DNA from: Candidatus Krumholzibacteriia bacterium
GTDB taxonomy: Bacteria; Krumholzibacteriota; Krumholzibacteriia; LZORAL124-64-63
Length of the DNA: 7,514 bases
Reading direction: 5' to 3'
Assembly (NCBI GenBank): GCA_028718575.1
Contig: JAQULN010000136.1
Coordinates: 1-7,514, forward strand
Shown here: positions 6,222 to 7,514 of the stretch, in pieces
Layout of the letters: each line of letters opens with the position of its first letter
Position numbering within the stretch: position 1 is the stretch's first letter
Program-made: the position numbers and the translations under genes
The notes under the pieces: generated by a model
What the model saw: the letters and a program-made list of their open reading frames with translations, nothing else
Told to the model about the DNA's origin: nothing
The model's database searches: none

Positions 6222-6853
6222 GCCAATCGCCGCCGCCCCCGCCCTCGACCACCAAGGAACGGCGCCGCCGCGGCCGGCGCGCGGGAGTGCTGCCCTGGTC
6301 GTTCTGGCTGGCGCTCGTGGTCCTGGTCGGTGTCACCGCGTGGTTCCTGCTCGACCTCAATCGCAAGCACGATCTTGCGCAGCGCGAACTGGCCGTCGAT
6401 GCGGAGCGCACCCCGCCGGAGACGCCGGCCGGCGACCGGGCCGTGACCCTGGTCTTTCCCGAATGGGACGCCGCGGGTTTCGTCACCGAATCCCGGCGCA
6501 TTCCCAGCCGCGGCTTGCCCGAGGAAGACCTGCAAGCGTTGATCCTCGAGCTGTGCCAGGGTCCGTCGCGCAGCGGCGCGATCAGCGGCCTGCCGAGCCG
6601 GACGCGGTTATTGGCCGTGTTCCTGGATCAGAAGGATCGCCAGGCAGTCCTGGATTTCAGCGCCGAATTGGTGACCGATCATCCCGGCGGCAGCGCCGGC
6701 GAACTGGCCACGTTGACCTCGATCCTGCGCACGGTGGCGCTGAACTTCCCGGATCTACAATCCTGTCGCATCCTGATCGACGGCGCTGAAGTCGAGACCC
6801 TCGCCGGACACCTCGCACTCGACGCCCCGTTCGATCTACGGAGGTGGCTCTAG
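6218..6853 (+). CDS. Membrane-anchored GerMN-domain protein
   Basis: A 211-residue protein with a proline-rich, then arginine-rich cytoplasmic tail (1-22), one membrane helix (about 25-45) and an extracytoplasmic GerMN domain (about 74-195). Family features are the RTRLLAVFLD strand, VLDFSAEL (144-151), a GGSAGELATLTSILRTV helix (157-173) and the closing RILIDG (184-189). GerMN occurs in Bacillus GerM, needed in sporulation and germination, and in envelope proteins of many non-sporulating bacteria. Its molecular activity is not established, although links to peptidoglycan are suspected. The ATG shares ATGA with the amidase stop and has GGAGG (6206-6210) seven bases upstream, so translation is probably coupled. 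The longer upstream open frame lies inside the amidase gene and shows no coding features of its own. The domain call is good; the function is unknown. Confidence 0.85.
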   Translation: MSQSPPPPPSTTKERRRRGRRAGVLPWSFWLALVVLVGVTAWFLLDLNRKHDLAQRELAVDAERTPPETPAGDRAVTLVFPEWDAAGFVTESRRIPSRGLPEEDLQALILELCQGPSRSGAISGLPSRTRLLAVFLDQKDRQAVLDFSAELVTDHPGGSAGELATLTSILRTVALNFPDLQSCRILIDGAEVETLAGHLALDAPFDLRRWL

Positions 6854-7514
6854 TGAGCCAGGGGGACAGCGACCGTCCCATCGGCGTCTTCGATTCCGGT
6901 CTGGGCGGGCTGACCGTGCTGCGCGAACTGCAGGCCCGCCTGCCGGCCGAAGACCTGATCTACTTCGGCGACACGGCCCGCGTCCCGTACGGGACCAAGG
7001 GCGCGCGCACGGTGCAGGCCTTCGCGTGGCAGGACGCTCGGTTCTTGCTCGGGCTGGGCGTCAAACTCGTTATCGTCGCCTGCAACACCGCCAGCGCGTT
7101 CGCGCTCGACGACCTGGCCGCGCGGCTGCCGGTGCCGGTGCTGGGCGTGATCGAGCCCGGCGTCGAGGCGGCGTTGGCGGCGTCGCGGGGCGGTCCGATC
7201 GGCGTGATCGGCACCCGCGGCACGATCGCCTCCGGGCGGTATCAGACCGGGCTGTCGGTGCACCTCGATCCCGCGCGGATCTTCGCGCGGCCTTGCCCGC
7301 TGTTCGTGCCGCTGGCGGAAGAGGGCCTCACCGAGCATCCGTTGACCGACCTCACCTGCGGCGAATACCTGACGGAGCTGCGAGACGCGGGGGTTGATAC
7401 GTTGATTTTGGGTTGCACCCATTATCCGCTGCTCAAACCCGCCATCGCGCGCTTCATGGGGCCGCACGTCGTGCTCGTGGACTCGGCCGAAGCCCTGGCC
7501 GACGCGGCCGCGGT
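6853..7514 (+). CDS. murI: Glutamate racemase MurI (3' end outside window)
   Basis: Interconverts L- and D-glutamate without cofactor and supplies D-glutamate for the peptidoglycan stem peptide, in the cytoplasm. The first 220 residues are present, most of the usual 260-280. They show IGVFDSGLGGLTVL (10-23, with Asp14), YFGDTARVPYG (37-47), the first catalytic cysteine in VACNTAS (Cys77), the GVIEPG step (98-103), and the second catalytic cysteine with its partner in LGCTHYPLL (Cys188, His190). All key residues are intact. The start is GTG at 6853, overlapping the upstream TAG by one base and preceded by GGAGG (6840-6844) at eight bases spacing; no suitable ATG exists nearby. It is coupled to the GerMN gene, so D-glutamate supply is co-expressed with murein remodelling. 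The gene runs past the right edge. Confidence 0.97.
   Translation, partial: MSQGDSDRPIGVFDSGLGGLTVLRELQARLPAEDLIYFGDTARVPYGTKGARTVQAFAWQDARFLLGLGVKLVIVACNTASAFALDDLAARLPVPVLGVIEPGVEAALAASRGGPIGVIGTRGTIASGRYQTGLSVHLDPARIFARPCPLFVPLAEEGLTEHPLTDLTCGEYLTELRDAGVDTLILGCTHYPLLKPAIARFMGPHVVLVDSAEALADAAA

Overview
The window is GC-rich bacterial chromosome (about two-thirds G+C by eye) with dense coding. It carries two oppositely directed gene blocks that diverge from a short intergenic region near 3867-4042. The amidase with an export signal and AMIN-type region, plus the murein-precursor genes, suggest a free-living and probably diderm bacterium. The mix of a SpoIIE-type phosphatase, a CHAT-fold protein and a GerMN protein resembles deep-branching GC-rich Gram-negative phyla, but nothing in the window fixes the taxon.

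Left block, minus strand (1-3866). Read in transcription order it holds tRNA-Leu(CAG) with an encoded CCA end and a near-consensus promoter, then a 420-residue protein with a CHAT (caspase-like) fold, then a large membrane-bound SpoIIE/RsbU-type phosphatase that runs off the left edge. The phosphatase has one N-terminal membrane segment, an exported PDZ-like region, a multi-span membrane core, a GAF domain and a PP2C domain. The CHAT protein keeps the fold signatures, but proline stands where the catalytic histidine is expected and the cysteine motif is shifted by one residue. This suggests a pseudo-protease that binds or scaffolds. The CHAT-phosphatase pair is the least conventional part of the window and may be a signalling unit.

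Right block, plus strand (4043-7514, open at the right edge). smpB (trans-translation) is followed by an exported N-acetylmuramoyl-L-alanine amidase, a membrane-anchored GerMN-domain protein and the start of murI (glutamate racemase). The last three are tightly packed: the amidase and GerMN genes share ATGA, and the GerMN stop and murI start share one base. Each has a good Shine-Dalgarno sequence, so this is almost certainly one operon. It joins murein hydrolysis, an envelope protein of unknown role and D-glutamate supply for new peptidoglycan.

Intergenic stretches are all short (226, 200, 176 and 58 bases). They hold candidate promoters and a few GC-rich inverted repeats. I saw no CRISPR array, insertion sequence, integrase or convincing T-tract terminator.
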